Of a stretch of 64,000 bases of DNA, positions 26,901 through 33,030 are shown piece after piece. Position 1 is the first letter of the stretch. Each line of letters begins with the position of its first letter. Below the pieces are notes generated by a model that was given only the letters and a program-made list of their open reading frames with translations, did not search any database and was not told the DNA's origin. This DNA comes from Siphonodentalium dalli (Eukaryota > Mollusca > Scaphopoda > Gadilida > Siphonodentaliidae), in the NCBI GenBank assembly GCA_032622095.1, contig CP136067.1, positions 199,602,052 through 199,666,051 of the forward strand, given 5' to 3'. The position numbers and the translations under genes are program-made.

Positions 26901-28734
26901 CATGATTTAATACAGGGTTTATACACTTCGATCATGATTTATACACTTCGATCATGATTTAATACAGGGTTTATACACTTCGATCATGATTTAATACAGG
27001 GTTTATACACTTCGATCATGATTTAATACAGGGTTTATACACTTCGATCATGATTTAATACAGGGTTTTTACACTTCGATCATGATTTAATACAGGGTTT
27101 ATACACTTTGATCATGATTTAATACAGGGTTTATACACATCGATAATGATGAAATTTATTGACTTTTCAAGAACCTTACCAAAAGAAAGGTGTTTTTTTT
27201 AAATATTTCAAGCCTGAAAGATATAAAAGCCAAATTCAAGCACTTTCAGGGTTTTCACCCAAGCTTCAATCTGATAGATTATTTTTCTAACTTTGGCAGT
27301 CCTGGATAACATACAACCAGTTTGGTGATCAATGTGGGAGTGTAGATCTTACTTAAAAATAATTTAAGAAACTTTTTTGATATGAACAAATCATGTGGAA
27401 TGCCTCTTTTGATATGAACACATCATGTGGAATGCCTCTCTTGATATATACACATCATGTGGAATGCCTCTCTTGATATGAACACATCATGTGGAATGCC
27501 TCTTTTGATATGAACAAATCATGTGGAATGCTTCTCTTGCAGCGACAGTGAAGATGGCCGAAGACCACAAAGATTTTGTGATGGGTTTTATCTGCCAATC
27601 AAAGGTGTCTGATAATCCGGCCTTTATCCATATGACTCCAGGTAAGCCAGACATTAACCATTATCATTGACCATACCAATAAATATATAAGACCCCTGTT
27701 TAACCTATTCATTGCTGAATTATATCATGACATGTGCTGGGCCATTGACATTATGGCCATTTTGCAGTGGAAACAATTAATGGTAAAGTTGCAAAAACCC
27801 TAAAACTGACTCCAATCAAAGGCAATTATCATGGAACATCATAGTGTTTAAAACGTAGAGACATAGACAGACATAATGTGTACCTTAGTCCAGAATCTTT
27901 TATCGAATGAGTTGCGAATGGTGCAAGGATATATTTCCTGAGAGTGGAGCTTGAGTGAAATGTTAACTATGCACTGTCTGCAACAACAGGCCTGGATATT
28001 TCAATATTATGCATAACCTATTTCTCGTTTACCTGGTTTGCTTAGGTAACCCATAGGTCACCAGACGAATTACATTTGCCATTATAATCACAACTTATAA
28101 TTTTGAATATTTCATTTTGGGACTTGACTGAACAATATTTAAGGTGAGAATCAGTCATTACGAGACTTACATGAAACAAAGGCGCCACCTGTTTTTCGTT
28201 TGCGGCATTTTCATTTAGGTAACCTTCAGGCGAACTGATCGGTGGTCTTTGTAAATATTCAGTACTCGGAAGATATTATCCCTTTCTTTACTAAAGACTC
28301 ATGATGAGAGATCCCTTAGGAAATATTCAGATAATAAGTTCAACAAACAGTCATAGTGGGACTCATTATCTGAACATTTCCCACCAATGAATAGAAATCT
28401 TTCTATAAAAGAGATACTGTTAATACTTGAGATGACTAAGAATCTAGACTAGCAGATTTGTAAACTTTGTATGACAAATCTATCATCTATTAGGCTGGGA
28501 TTTCTGTATTTCATGCTAATAAATATTCATATTTCATTTGCAGGAGTTCGATTGACGGAGGGTAATGATTCATTAGGACAACAGTATTTAACACCAAAAG
28601 AAGTCATTCAGAATAAGAAGACCGATATAATCATCGTGGGAAGGGGAATAACTGGTGCTGATAACCCCGTCGAGGCGGCCATACAGTACAAGGAGGCTGG
28701 ATATAGATCTTATGAACAAACAGTGTTATGCTAA
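2846..28734 (+). CDS. UMPS: Uridine 5'-monophosphate synthase (OPRT + OMP decarboxylase), 5' end missing
   Basis: Bifunctional enzyme of the last two steps of de novo UMP synthesis: orotate plus PRPP gives OMP, then decarboxylation gives UMP; cytosolic in animals. Exons: 2846-2944, 4730-4891, 5774-5877, 7011-7167, 10427-10558, 14747-14880, 16825-16954, 19766-19850, 27543-27641, 28544-28734. They total 1293 bases, exactly 431 codons with the stop, and all phases match. Landmarks: [11 protein letters not shown] and [13 protein letters not shown] of OPRT, PRPP-binding [10 protein letters not shown], linker, KTHVDIL and the decarboxylase core [12 protein letters not shown] split between exons 6 and 7, AEMSSAGNL, and the phosphate-binding IIIVGRGI near the C-terminus. 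The animal enzyme is about 480 aa, so roughly 50 N-terminal residues are absent from the readable window. All junctions are GT/AG; the first donor (GTTGAG) is weak. Introns total about 24.6 kb and are full of repeats. Intact over the visible part, hence probably functional. Confidence 0.96.
3580..4037. mobile_element. Long-palindrome MITE (GAGGTCCCC hairpin family), full-length
   Basis: Each end is a hairpin: an arm reading AGAATGAGG..GGTGAATTT..GATGCTA faces its complement. The outermost ends AAGTCTGGATATAGTGTGTC and its inverse face each other, about 458 bp apart. The interior holds a non-palindromic stretch also found inverted inside the 35361-35792 copy. No transposase. It lies in a UMPS intron. 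Confidence 0.8.
4090..4302. mobile_element. Palindromic MITE, CAGTAATGCCCTAA ends, TA target
   Basis: A near-perfect 213-bp palindrome: both arms read CAGTAATG.. then AGAATTATGGGTAACTTTTC.. to GGAAAGCTCTC in the middle. Flanked by TA on both sides, as for Tc1/mariner-type insertions. Lies in UMPS intron 1 (between exons a and b). Related copies at 34545-34741 and 35943-36113. Confidence 0.8.
4730..4891 (+). CDS. UMPS: UMPS exon b (PRPP-binding motif)
   Basis: 54 codons, [10 protein letters not shown] to SSVLETVK. Carries [13 protein letters not shown] and the PRPP-binding motif [10 protein letters not shown]. Acceptor TTTATCCAG, donor GTGAGA at 4892. The last 69 bases, with the donor, are repeated twice more directly downstream. 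The exon itself has V where the two copies, and to my knowledge the vertebrate enzyme, have I in IEDVV. Confidence 0.93.
4823..5029 (+). repeat. 69-bp triplication of the end of UMPS exon b with its splice donor
   Basis: Three units ending GTCAAG|GTGAGATA at 4891, 4960 and 5029, period exactly 69. Unit 1 is the real exon end. Units 2 and 3 still encode [19 protein letters not shown] without a stop inside the unit, but each GTGAGATAG junction places TAG in the reading frame, so use of the second or third donor would end the protein. No acceptor with a pyrimidine tract precedes units 2 or 3. Confidence 0.9.
5774..5877 (+). CDS. UMPS: UMPS exon c (end of OPRT domain)
   Basis: 34 codons plus 2 bases: [10 protein letters not shown] to NGIHLS, containing [14 protein letters not shown], the OPRT loop after the PRPP motif. 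Acceptor ATGTAG, donor GTGAAT. The split codon AG|C joins to the next exon as serine. Confidence 0.93.
7011..7167 (+). CDS. UMPS: UMPS exon d (OPRT-decarboxylase linker)
   Basis: Reads [17 protein letters not shown].. to CLTKSKQ; matches the C-terminal helix of OPRT and the linker, the least conserved part of the family. Acceptor ATATTTCAG, donor GTAAAT, ends in phase 0. Confidence 0.9.
7464..7830 (+). mobile_element. TTAA-flanked element, AGACATATTATGG family
   Basis: 367 bp bounded by TTAA at 7460-7463 and 7831-7834. Begins AGACATATTATGGAC and carries the family landmarks (GGAATGTAGCATTCTA, TAAATATTTACTTCTCGATT, GATCACCCTACC). Other copies at 33201, 59799, 62829 and 63314. No coding capacity. 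The right end has diverged from the family end CATCACTTTAA. Confidence 0.75.
7907..8010. repeat. 52-bp tandem duplication, each unit with a TGACGTCA palindrome
   Basis: Two units beginning CAACCACCAAGGGTGC, 52 bp apart, few mismatches. Each contains TGACGTCA (7943-7950 and 7995-8002), the full CRE palindrome bound by CREB/ATF proteins. Position in a UMPS intron; no evidence that it is used. Confidence 0.85.
8491..9930. repeat. 45-bp minisatellite, about 32 units
   Basis: Unit begins GGNAACTACTCATCAATCAG and ends GAAAGGGTTAATAA; 1440 bp in total. Third base varies (GGG or GGT) in a loose pattern: runs of two to six GGT units separated by single GGG units, a trace of higher-order growth. Because 45 is divisible by 3 one frame stays open ([15 protein letters not shown] per unit), but the array is inside a UMPS intron (7168-10426), so this is not taken as coding. 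Confidence 0.95.
10427..10558 (+). CDS. UMPS: UMPS exon e (start of decarboxylase domain)
   Basis: 44 codons [10 protein letters not shown] to SCRQVLD, matching the LSFGAR..HP..S.L..M..K.TNL start of the OMP decarboxylase domain. Acceptor TCTTTAG, donor GTAAGC, phase 0 at both ends. Confidence 0.93.
10812..11691. mobile_element. Non-autonomous element full of C/G runs, CCGGTGTAACA ends
   Basis: Ends CCGGTGTAACAG..ATCTCCCCC and the inverse GGGGGGAGATATCGTGTTACACCGG face each other. The interior repeats GGTATCTTCCCCCC and its complement many times, including back-to-back palindromes near 11101-11147 and 11264-11316, and a longer inverted pair containing TAAGAAATGCCGAGAAAAC (10916 and 11495). 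C run of about 18 at 10832. Confidence 0.7.
12020..12175. mobile_element. Truncated GAGGTCCCC-hairpin MITE
   Basis: One end hairpin only (TAGTGTGTCTGTCATTTGC, then facing arms with CCAGAGGGTGAATTTAGTG), followed by about 30 bp of the family interior (CTCCTAATTTGCAGAAG). The other end is missing. Confidence 0.75.
12271..13391. mobile_element. TTAA-flanked element with CTCTTTCACTGCC ends
   Basis: CTCTTTCACTGCC at the left and GGCAGTGAAAGAG at the right, exactly between two TTAA sites (12267-12270, 13392-13395); 1121 bp. The inside is four imperfect repeats of roughly 230 bp, each with GCCATCTTGTTT, CACGTGA, ATACCTAC and AAAGTTATTGAGAAATAC. No open reading frame of note. Confidence 0.8.
13406..13482. 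repeat. Hairpin module GTGCCARTGCA..TATATAAG
   Basis: Arms TGTGCCAGTGCAATCTCTTA and the inverse ATTGCATTGGCACAG face each other around GCTCCCTATGGGAG. The same module occurs inside larger elements at 32279, 37570 and 42587 and as degraded copies at 21405 and 21728. Confidence 0.75.
13531..14665. mobile_element. GAGGTCCCC-hairpin MITE split by an hAT insertion
   Basis: Ends CAAGCCTTGAAATAGGGTG and ..CACTATTTCAAGGCTTG. Both end hairpins are present with almost no interior between them. The left hairpin is cut at its last arm by the element at 13644-14516. Confidence 0.8.
13644..14516. mobile_element. Non-autonomous hAT with 8-bp target duplication
   Basis: Ends CAGGGACCAGC and GCTGGTCCCTG (873 bp) flanked by a perfect 8-bp duplication TGGGGACC (13636-13643 and 14517-14524), as known for hAT transposons. 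Near both ends lie repeats of GGGCGAAGT / TTCGCCCTA and AAATAAGGCGAAG, in opposite orientation. No transposase. Confidence 0.88.
14747..14880 (+). CDS. UMPS: UMPS exon f (decarboxylase active site, first half)
   Basis: 44 codons plus 2 bases, [10 protein letters not shown] to FLIFED(R). Contains KTHVDIL (substrate-binding lysine region) and the start of the catalytic D-x-K-x-x-D stretch. Acceptor ATTTCCAG, donor GTAAAA; the arginine codon is split AG|G. Confidence 0.95.
14881..16044. other. UMPS intron sequence, no recognised element
   Basis: AT-rich and without repeats that recur elsewhere in the window. A 97-codon minus-strand open frame at 14918-15211 has no recognisable motif and no neighbours that would make a gene. 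Confidence 0.5.
16045..16479 (+). mobile_element. TTAA-flanked element, AGGTACTCAATCC family
   Basis: 435 bp between TTAA at 16041-16044 and 16480-16483. Starts AGGTACTCAATCCCATTCGA and ends with the diverged inverse ATCGGATTAAGTACTT. Copies at 31554 (inverted), 55726 (interrupted) and 59283. Confidence 0.8.
16825..16954 (+). CDS. UMPS: UMPS exon g (decarboxylase active site, second half)
   Basis: One base plus 43 codons: [10 protein letters not shown] to GIIQGLKK. K and D of KFAD are the catalytic lysine and aspartate of OMP decarboxylase. Acceptor AATTCCAG, donor GTGAGA. Confidence 0.95.
17410..17625. repeat. Palindromic element with nested inverted arms
   Basis: Left CTCGTCCCCAGTTTATAGC and right GCTATAAACTGGGGACGAG face each other; inside, AGGTCTGGACCGAG / CTCGGTCCAGAT pair and the right arm is repeated twice (17493 and 17544). 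Probably a MITE; no clear target duplication. Confidence 0.65.
18640..19690. repeat. Imperfect tandem repeats with GGCCGCCAGCAGCCATCTTG-like motif
   Basis: About five degraded units, each with TTTGGCACACCCTACAGGCC, CATCCGATCGTCACCAA, GGTGACCACTAGATGGGAG and ACATGGC..CAGC.GCCATCTT. Fragments of the same family at 40650-40770 and 58760-58800. Non-coding; UMPS intron. Confidence 0.8.
19766..19850 (+). CDS. UMPS: UMPS exon h
   Basis: 28 codons plus 1 base: [19 protein letters not shown] to KGDYTS, the conserved RGCLL.AEMSS.G.LA.GDYT strand of OMP decarboxylase. Acceptor TTTGCAG, donor GTATCA. The following intron is 7.7 kb, the longest in the gene. Confidence 0.94.
19880..20420. repeat. Tandem repeats of about 130 bp (GATAACTCCAGTTT family)
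   Basis: Roughly three and a half units with GTTAACATTTT, GATAACTCCAGTTT, ATTATTT.ATCTGA.CCAAAG, TACAGG.CAAGTTC and GAGTTACAGCCC. Preceded by a CCGTCCGTCCGTT run. The design (short pyrimidine-rich start, then degenerate units ending in an 'agttacagccctt' phrase) recurs at 24.3, 25.3, 29.2 and 40.8-42.0 kb. Confidence 0.8.
20421..21404. other. UMPS intron sequence, nothing recognised
   Basis: Several short open frames on both strands, none with a recognisable motif or splice structure. Short duplication GATATCCTTGTTTTCCCGG at 21175-21210. Confidence 0.45.
21405..21975 (+). repeat. Two diverged direct copies of a hairpin-headed repeat
   Basis: Copies about 21405-21625 and 21729-21950. Each starts with a damaged CCAGTG..TATATAAGAG hairpin, then AAGGAAATATTGTTAG, ATCCAAATAAATCACA, GCAGGGATGTCCCCA and TGAGATGTAATTTGTTTTC. 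Non-coding. Confidence 0.8.
22295..23040 (+). repeat. Dispersed repeat starting GGCTCACCTGAGACGAAGTC
   Basis: A run of degenerate units with TTCTTTAAACTTCTCCTCT, ATTTGGT(G/A)TG, CCT(A/T)GGTGAC and GGGTCA.GT(G/A). GC.AGGGCCAG phrases. From memory this CACCTGAG repeat type is common in mollusc genomes (inference, not checked). No coding capacity. Confidence 0.6.
23455..24239. other. UMPS intron sequence, no recognised element
   Basis: An open frame of 81 codons on the minus strand (23899-24144) shows no known motif. The preceding 23131-23147 is a G run of about 17. Confidence 0.4.
24240..24770 (+). repeat. Tandem units after a GTCTGTCTGTCT run
   Basis: A GTCC/GTCTGTCT microsatellite (24295-24325) followed by three units of about 150 bp with GAACCAAATTTTGTATGTGAG, CAAAATACAGATCGAGTTCG, AATATGGGTTTGATCCGA and GGAGTTATGGCCCTTT. 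One more unit at 25230-25410, followed by an A/T run. Non-coding. Confidence 0.8.
24771..26616. other. UMPS intron sequence
   Basis: One unit of the GATCGGAACCAAATTTGGTA repeat at 25230-25410, a T run at 25441-25462, a copy at 26233-26325 of a repeat shared with 53400-53503 (AATTCCAATAATTTGTGTTA..GTATACTCTATAATTCAACA), and a short fragment of the TTAA-element end GTGTTTCACATCACTTTAA at 26455. No exon seen. Confidence 0.55.
26617..27150. repeat. 32-bp satellite, about 16 units
   Basis: Unit ATTTAATACAGGGTTTATAC followed by ACTTCGATCATG, nearly identical throughout (a few T for A changes) with one shortened unit near 26930. High identity suggests recent growth. UMPS intron. Confidence 0.95.
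27373..27542 (+). repeat. 32-bp tandem array that forms a splice acceptor
   Basis: About five units TTGATATGAACACATCATG + TGGAATGCCTCTC. The last unit is altered to GGAATGCTTCTCTTGCAG and supplies the pyrimidine tract and AG of the acceptor for UMPS exon i. The other units have CCTCTCTTGATATG, lacking the AG. Confidence 0.88.
27543..27641 (+). CDS. UMPS: UMPS exon i
   Basis: 2 bases + 32 codons + 1 base: (A)[20 protein letters not shown] to FIHMTP(G), matching the MAEEH..FV.GFI..S.V...P.F.H.TPG part of the decarboxylase barrel. Donor GTAAGC. Confidence 0.95.
28544..28734 (+). CDS. UMPS: UMPS terminal exon j
   Basis: [15 protein letters not shown] to SYEQTVLC and TAA. Contains DSLGQQY.TP.EVI and the phosphate-binding DIIIVGRGI. 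Length matches the family end. Acceptor CATTTGCAG. Confidence 0.96.
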
Positions 28735-28749
28735 ACTATGGTTAAACAT

Positions 28750-28886
28750 TTCAGTGCCAAGTCCGATTTTTGTATCAACCCATATTTCCTTGAACATTTT
28801 TCAAATTTATTGATTATTATAATCAATAAATTTTAAAAATGATCAAGGAAATATGGGTTGATACAAAAATCGGACTTGGCACTGAA
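28750..28886. repeat. 137-bp near-perfect palindrome in the UMPS 3' UTR
   Basis: Arms TTCAGTGCCAAGTCCGATTT.. and its inverse face each other around TTATTGATTATTATAATCAA. It begins 15 bases after the UMPS stop codon. The right arm contains AATAAA at 28825-28830 and the left arm its complement, so it offers a poly(A) signal on both strands. Likely a MITE, but no target duplication was identified. Confidence 0.9.
28825..28830 (+). promoter_or_regulatory. Candidate poly(A) signal of UMPS
   Basis: First AATAAA after the UMPS stop, 91 bases downstream, inside the 28750-28886 palindrome. Use is inferred. Confidence 0.45.
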
Positions 28887-29099
28887 CGGGTTTTAATATA
28901 GATCTGAGGGCGAGGATAAACCTTCAGGAACATTTCTGGTCTAGCACTTTCGTTAAATGTTTAACTTATTCAGGACCAAAAGTGATATTGCCAATCCTTT
29001 TAAATACTCTTAAATAGGTGAACATGGATTTAAATAGTCAGAAATCTGAGGTTTGTGGGTAATGTTGAAGTGTTGTGGGGTTATGTGTGGGTAGTGTAT

Positions 29100-29674
29100 A
29101 CGGGTATATTTGTCCCCCAAAAACTAAATTTGGGGGACCATAGAAATCAGCGGTGGACGTCTGTCTGTCCCAGAGGTTTCCAGATGATAATTTTAGTTAT
29201 TTGAGTGTTTTCAAATTTCGTTATGTGGATTACCCACATGGAAATCAGATCAAGTTCGAATGTGCTCTTTTTTGCCACAGTTATGGTCCTTGTTGACTTA
29301 GTATTTGCTGATTACTTTGGTTTCCGTGTGATATCTTTAGTTTCTGTTGCCGGATTGTTTTCAAATTTTGTATATTGATTACTCATATGAAAATAACTGG
29401 AGTTATGGTCATTATTGACTTATAATTTGCCGATTATTTAAATTAAATTTTAGTTATCGCATTGTTTTAAAATTTGTTATATGGATTACTCATATGAAAA
29501 TACAGATCAAGTTCGAATTTAGGTTTGATTTGCCCATTTTTACCAGTTTTGGTCCTTGATGTCTTATAATTTTTTAACTTAGAATTTATTTGAATTTGCG
29601 CCAATTTGAGGCTTTTTATTTGGTTATTTGTATGAAGCTCAGTTATAAGACAATGCACAAGTATTTTATCCATC
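29100..29674 (+). repeat. Degenerate tandem units, GTCTGTCTGTCC family
   Basis: Units with GATCAAGTTCGAATNT, TTTTGCC..AGTTATGGTCCTTG and ATATGGATTACTCATATG; same type as 24240-24770. Non-coding. Confidence 0.65.
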
Positions 29675-29700
29675 TCATATATATTTTGAAGACCTCTGTT

Positions 29701-29732
<32 letters not shown>

Positions 29733-30238
29733 ATTGATACAAATCTACGATTCTCGACCGATCAGGACGAAACTTGGTACGTGTGTGTAGTTTGACCAGG
29801 CGGGGGACGTTGTCGTATTGGCGAGCCCGTGCGGCGCCCGCTTCGCGCATGCGCAGACGAGATCTTGGAAACGGGTGGAGCTATCGACTTGAAATTTGGT
29901 ATGTGAATGTATCTTGCCCCGGATACGAATTTTATCGGGTCGCCGAGCCCGTGCGATGCCAGCTTCGCGCATGCGCAGACGAGATCTCGGAAACGGGTGG
30001 AGCTATCGACTTGAAATTTGGTATGTGAATGTATCTTGCCCCGGATACGAATTTTATCGGGTCGTCGAGCCCGTGCGACGCCAGCTTCGCGCATGCGCAG
30101 ACCAGATCTAGGAAACGGGTACAGCTATCGACTTGAAATTTGGTTTTTGAATAGCCCGGACAACGTCGGGCTGGGTAGAGCTATCGACTTGAAAATTGGT
30201 TTTTGAATAGCCCGGACAACGTCGGGCTCATCGGCTAG
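29675..30238 (+). mobile_element. Helitron-like non-autonomous unit A
   Basis: Starts TCATATATATTTTGAAG and a GTCTGTCTG microsatellite, then three tandem units of about 122 bp (CGCATGCGCAGACGAGATCT, GGAGCTATCGACTTGAAATT, CGGATACGAATTTTATCGGG). Ends with hairpin GCCCGGACAACGTCGGGC, a short spacer and CTAG. The terminal hairpin + CTRR end, TC start and internal tandem repeats fit non-autonomous Helitrons; no Rep/helicase is present. Confidence 0.5.
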
Positions 30239-30962
30239 TCTATTATATATTTTGGAAGATCTGTCTGTGTGTTCGCGATGAAATCGAAAACGGCCGACCC
30301 GATTTCGATGAAACTTGATATGTGGGGGTATTTTCGGCCAGGAAGTGGCATAGGCCTATTAATTTGCCCGTGCGACGTGACCTTGAAATTACCCTTGAAA
30401 TTGGGTAATTTCAAGGTCAAACGCCAGAATATCACGGGATTTCGATGAAACTTGGTATGTGGGGGTACCTTCGGCCGGGGAGTGGCATAAACCTATTAAT
30501 TTCCCCGTGCGACGTGACCTTGACCTTGAAATCGGGTCATTTCAAGGTCAAACGCCCGAATATCACGGGATTTCGATGAAACTTGGTATGTGGTGGTACT
30601 TTCGTATGGGGAGTCTCATAAGCATATTCATTTGCGACGTGACCTTGACCTTGAAATCGGGTCAATTCAAGGTCAAATCGCCAATTTTGATGGGATTTCG
30701 ATGAAATTTTATACATAGGGTTACTTTTGTCCACTGAGTGTTTTGGACGGGTCAAATCGTGACCCCGACCTGACCTTGACCTTCAAAATAATCAATTCAA
30801 GGTCAAATCGGGTAAAACCGGATGGATTTCGACGGGCACGTTTGTCGGGTACTTTTGTCCGGGCAGTGTTTTGGACTGGTCAAATCGTGACCCCACTTGA
30901 CCTTGACCTTCAAAATTGACAATTCAAGGTCAAAGCCCGGACGAAGTCGGGTCACCTTCTAG
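30239..30962 (+). mobile_element. Helitron-like non-autonomous unit B, abutting unit A
   Basis: Starts TCTATTATATATTTTGGAAG directly after the CTAG of unit A. Inside, three to four units of about 120 bp with GATTTCGATGAAACTTGGTA, GTGCGACGTGACCTTGA and ATTTCAAGGTCAAACGC. Ends with hairpin CCCGGACGAAGTCGGG, six bases, CTAG|T. An inverted relative is at 45874-46627. Confidence 0.55.
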
Positions 30963-31553
30963 TATAATATATATCAATAAAGCCCCCGATCCAAATGAAG
31001 CCAACATTTCAGGGGGCACTGTGGCTGAGCAGCCTTTTATTACCTCTAGTGACCTGTAGCTATGTTCACCTTTGTGTGGGTATATATCTTGATGTCATGT
31101 GGGAAATTGGCAATCATGTTGCAGGTATGCCAGTGGGTGTACAGGCATACACTCAATAATATCCCAAGTCTTTTGATAAACTGACCTATGTGATAGTAAA
31201 GCTAGGATTGTTCTTTTGTTAGATAAATGTTAAGGGACTACCCATGTTGTTACGGAGTGCCTTCCAGTTTCAACAATGTGAACCACCCACATTTACATGC
31301 ACTATTCCTACACAGGTAGGCCTGAACATTTATCTAACCATCAGGGATATTATCGAGTGTATACCCATGTGCCCACTGCTACAGCCACAAGAAGTAAATA
31401 TACATGCACCAACTACCCACGCATAACCCCAGACTGTTTATACTCGCCATGAAATCTAATCCATTTCAATAAGTTACTTCAATATGGAGATAATCATCTC
31501 ATTCAGAATTTCACATATTATGACAGTAATCCCTAATTGTTAAAGGTACTCAA
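30963..31553. other. Intergenic, nothing recognised
   Basis: Between convergent UMPS and IMMP1L. No exon or recurring element seen. Confidence 0.45.
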
Positions 31554-31963
31554 TCCAATCAGATGCTCCCTAAATTACTATTTCTTTGGCTTCGGGGGTA
31601 AAAAAATATTTGATTCGAGTCGAGAAACCCATCCATCAAAGCTTAGAGTGATCAGATATCAATTTTTGAAGTCTATTATTTCTCGAGATGTGTAATAATA
31701 ATATGTGGCCCTGAAACACGTGGTCAAACAGATGGTCTCGGACAAAATTGCGGGTGAAGATGGATAACTCTAAAATCAAGTGGTAATATGGTAAAATTTC
31801 ATGATACTTACAGCTGATACTTAAGTGATAATACGGCCCTATTTTGTTGAACAAAATGTTAATAAATAACAAGTTTTGGGAAATTTTATACCATAGTTGA
31901 CAGTGGTTAGCATTATTTTGTATCTTGATGGTATGGGGACCGTCTGATCAGATTGAGGTACCC
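31554..31963 (-). mobile_element. TTAA-flanked AGGTACTCAATCC-family element, inverted
   Basis: 410 bp between TTAA sites at 31550-31553 and 31964-31967. Interior matches 59283-59743 in reverse (GAAACCCATCCATCAAAGC, CTCGAGATGTGTAATAATA). Confidence 0.82.
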
Positions 31964-32278
31964 TTAACGAGTCTCATCATTGTGGTTATCACAGAGGATG
32001 ACACACATAAAGGCACTTTTTAGAATGCACAAATCCAGAACAAGTAACAACCTGCACAGCATCTTAACACGTGTAAACACACCTGTTCTCCACACAACTG
32101 TGCTTACTTAATCATGGCTTATTTCAAATGCTGCCAACAAAATGTCGGGAGAAACAACAAGGAAGGCCAACATGCGTACCTGTCTGAACATATCAGTCAC
32201 TAACAAATAGTCTTAGGAATTTCGGTGTCAAATCAGAGGGCTTTTTTTTCCAGTGATATATGAGTGTGTGCAAGTTAA

Positions 32279-32670
32279 CCCTTTACCCAACAGAACGGCC
32301 CTGTGCCAATGCATTCTCTTATATATGCGAGTCGACCATAGGTCGCCTCGCATATATAAGAGAATGCATTGGCTTAACACATTAAAAATTATAAAATTGT
32401 TAAAGAATGTAAGAAAAAATGGTAAAAAGTGTTAAAAAAAGATTTTTTTTAGGCCAATGCATTCTCTTATATATGCGAGGCGACCTATGGTCGACTCGCA
32501 TATATAAGAGAATGCATTGGCACAGGGCATAACTGTAACTATCACAATGTGGTCAAGGAGCCGGTTCCAATGATATCCATATTTGTATGGTTCTATTGAG
32601 ACAGGCCGAAGATATTTTAGGCTGTTGAAGCTTTATTTGGCCGGTTTTGGCCGTTTTGTTGGGTAAAGGG
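32279..32670 (+). mobile_element. 392-bp TTAA element, CCCTTTACCCAAC ends (copy 1)
   Basis: CCCTTTACCCAACAGAACGG and the inverse ..CCGTTTTGTTGGGTAAAGGG, exactly between TTAA at 32275-32278 and 32671-32674. CCC..GGG termini at TTAA resemble piggyBac-type MITEs. Contains two hairpin modules GCCAATGCATTCTCTTATAT. Nearly identical and equal in length to 42587-42978, which is in the opposite orientation. Confidence 0.9.
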
Positions 32671-32782
32671 TTAATGACCCAATATGTTAGTTTCATTGTA
32701 CTGCATCTTTTAATATCAATGCTTTATTCGGTAAATTTTGTTATATTGTTATTTTAATGAACATAACAAGGTTTTGAATAAA

Positions 32783-32788
32783 CTTTAT
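32783..32788 (-). promoter_or_regulatory. Candidate poly(A) signal of IMMP1L
   Basis: TTTATT on the plus strand (AATAAA on the minus), about 207 bases past the IMMP1L stop codon. A second one lies near 32721. Inferred only. Confidence 0.3.
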
Positions 32789-32994
32789 TATTATATTATA
32801 AAGTGTATCTAATTTAGTGCAGGCACTTATATTCCCTTCCCTCGACCTCCTTCATTTCTTTGATAGACTTTGAACAACAATCCTATTCTGTCATGAAAGA
32901 TGATCCCATAATGGTTTTATCTCAAACATTCGGTTTGGCCTGTGGAGTCAGTGCAAAAACCTTGTAAATCAATCTGTTACCATGACTCATACTG

Positions 32995-33030
32995 TCACCT
33001 CAACCAGCCAATATCATAGAGAGGCCATAT
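32995..33030 (-). CDS. IMMP1L: IMMP1L terminal coding exon
   Basis: Eleven codons, [11 protein letters not shown], then TGA. Acceptor CATTTCAG. Matches the IWPL.D.G.LR tail of the family; too short to be found as an open frame. Confidence 0.9.
   Translation of the reverse strand: MWPLYDIGWLR

Noticed and set aside
30230-30970. CTAG-ended hairpins as terminators
   Set aside because: Resemble bacterial terminators in outline, but the setting is eukaryotic and the same hairpin sits at the end of several copies of a repeat; a Helitron end fits better.
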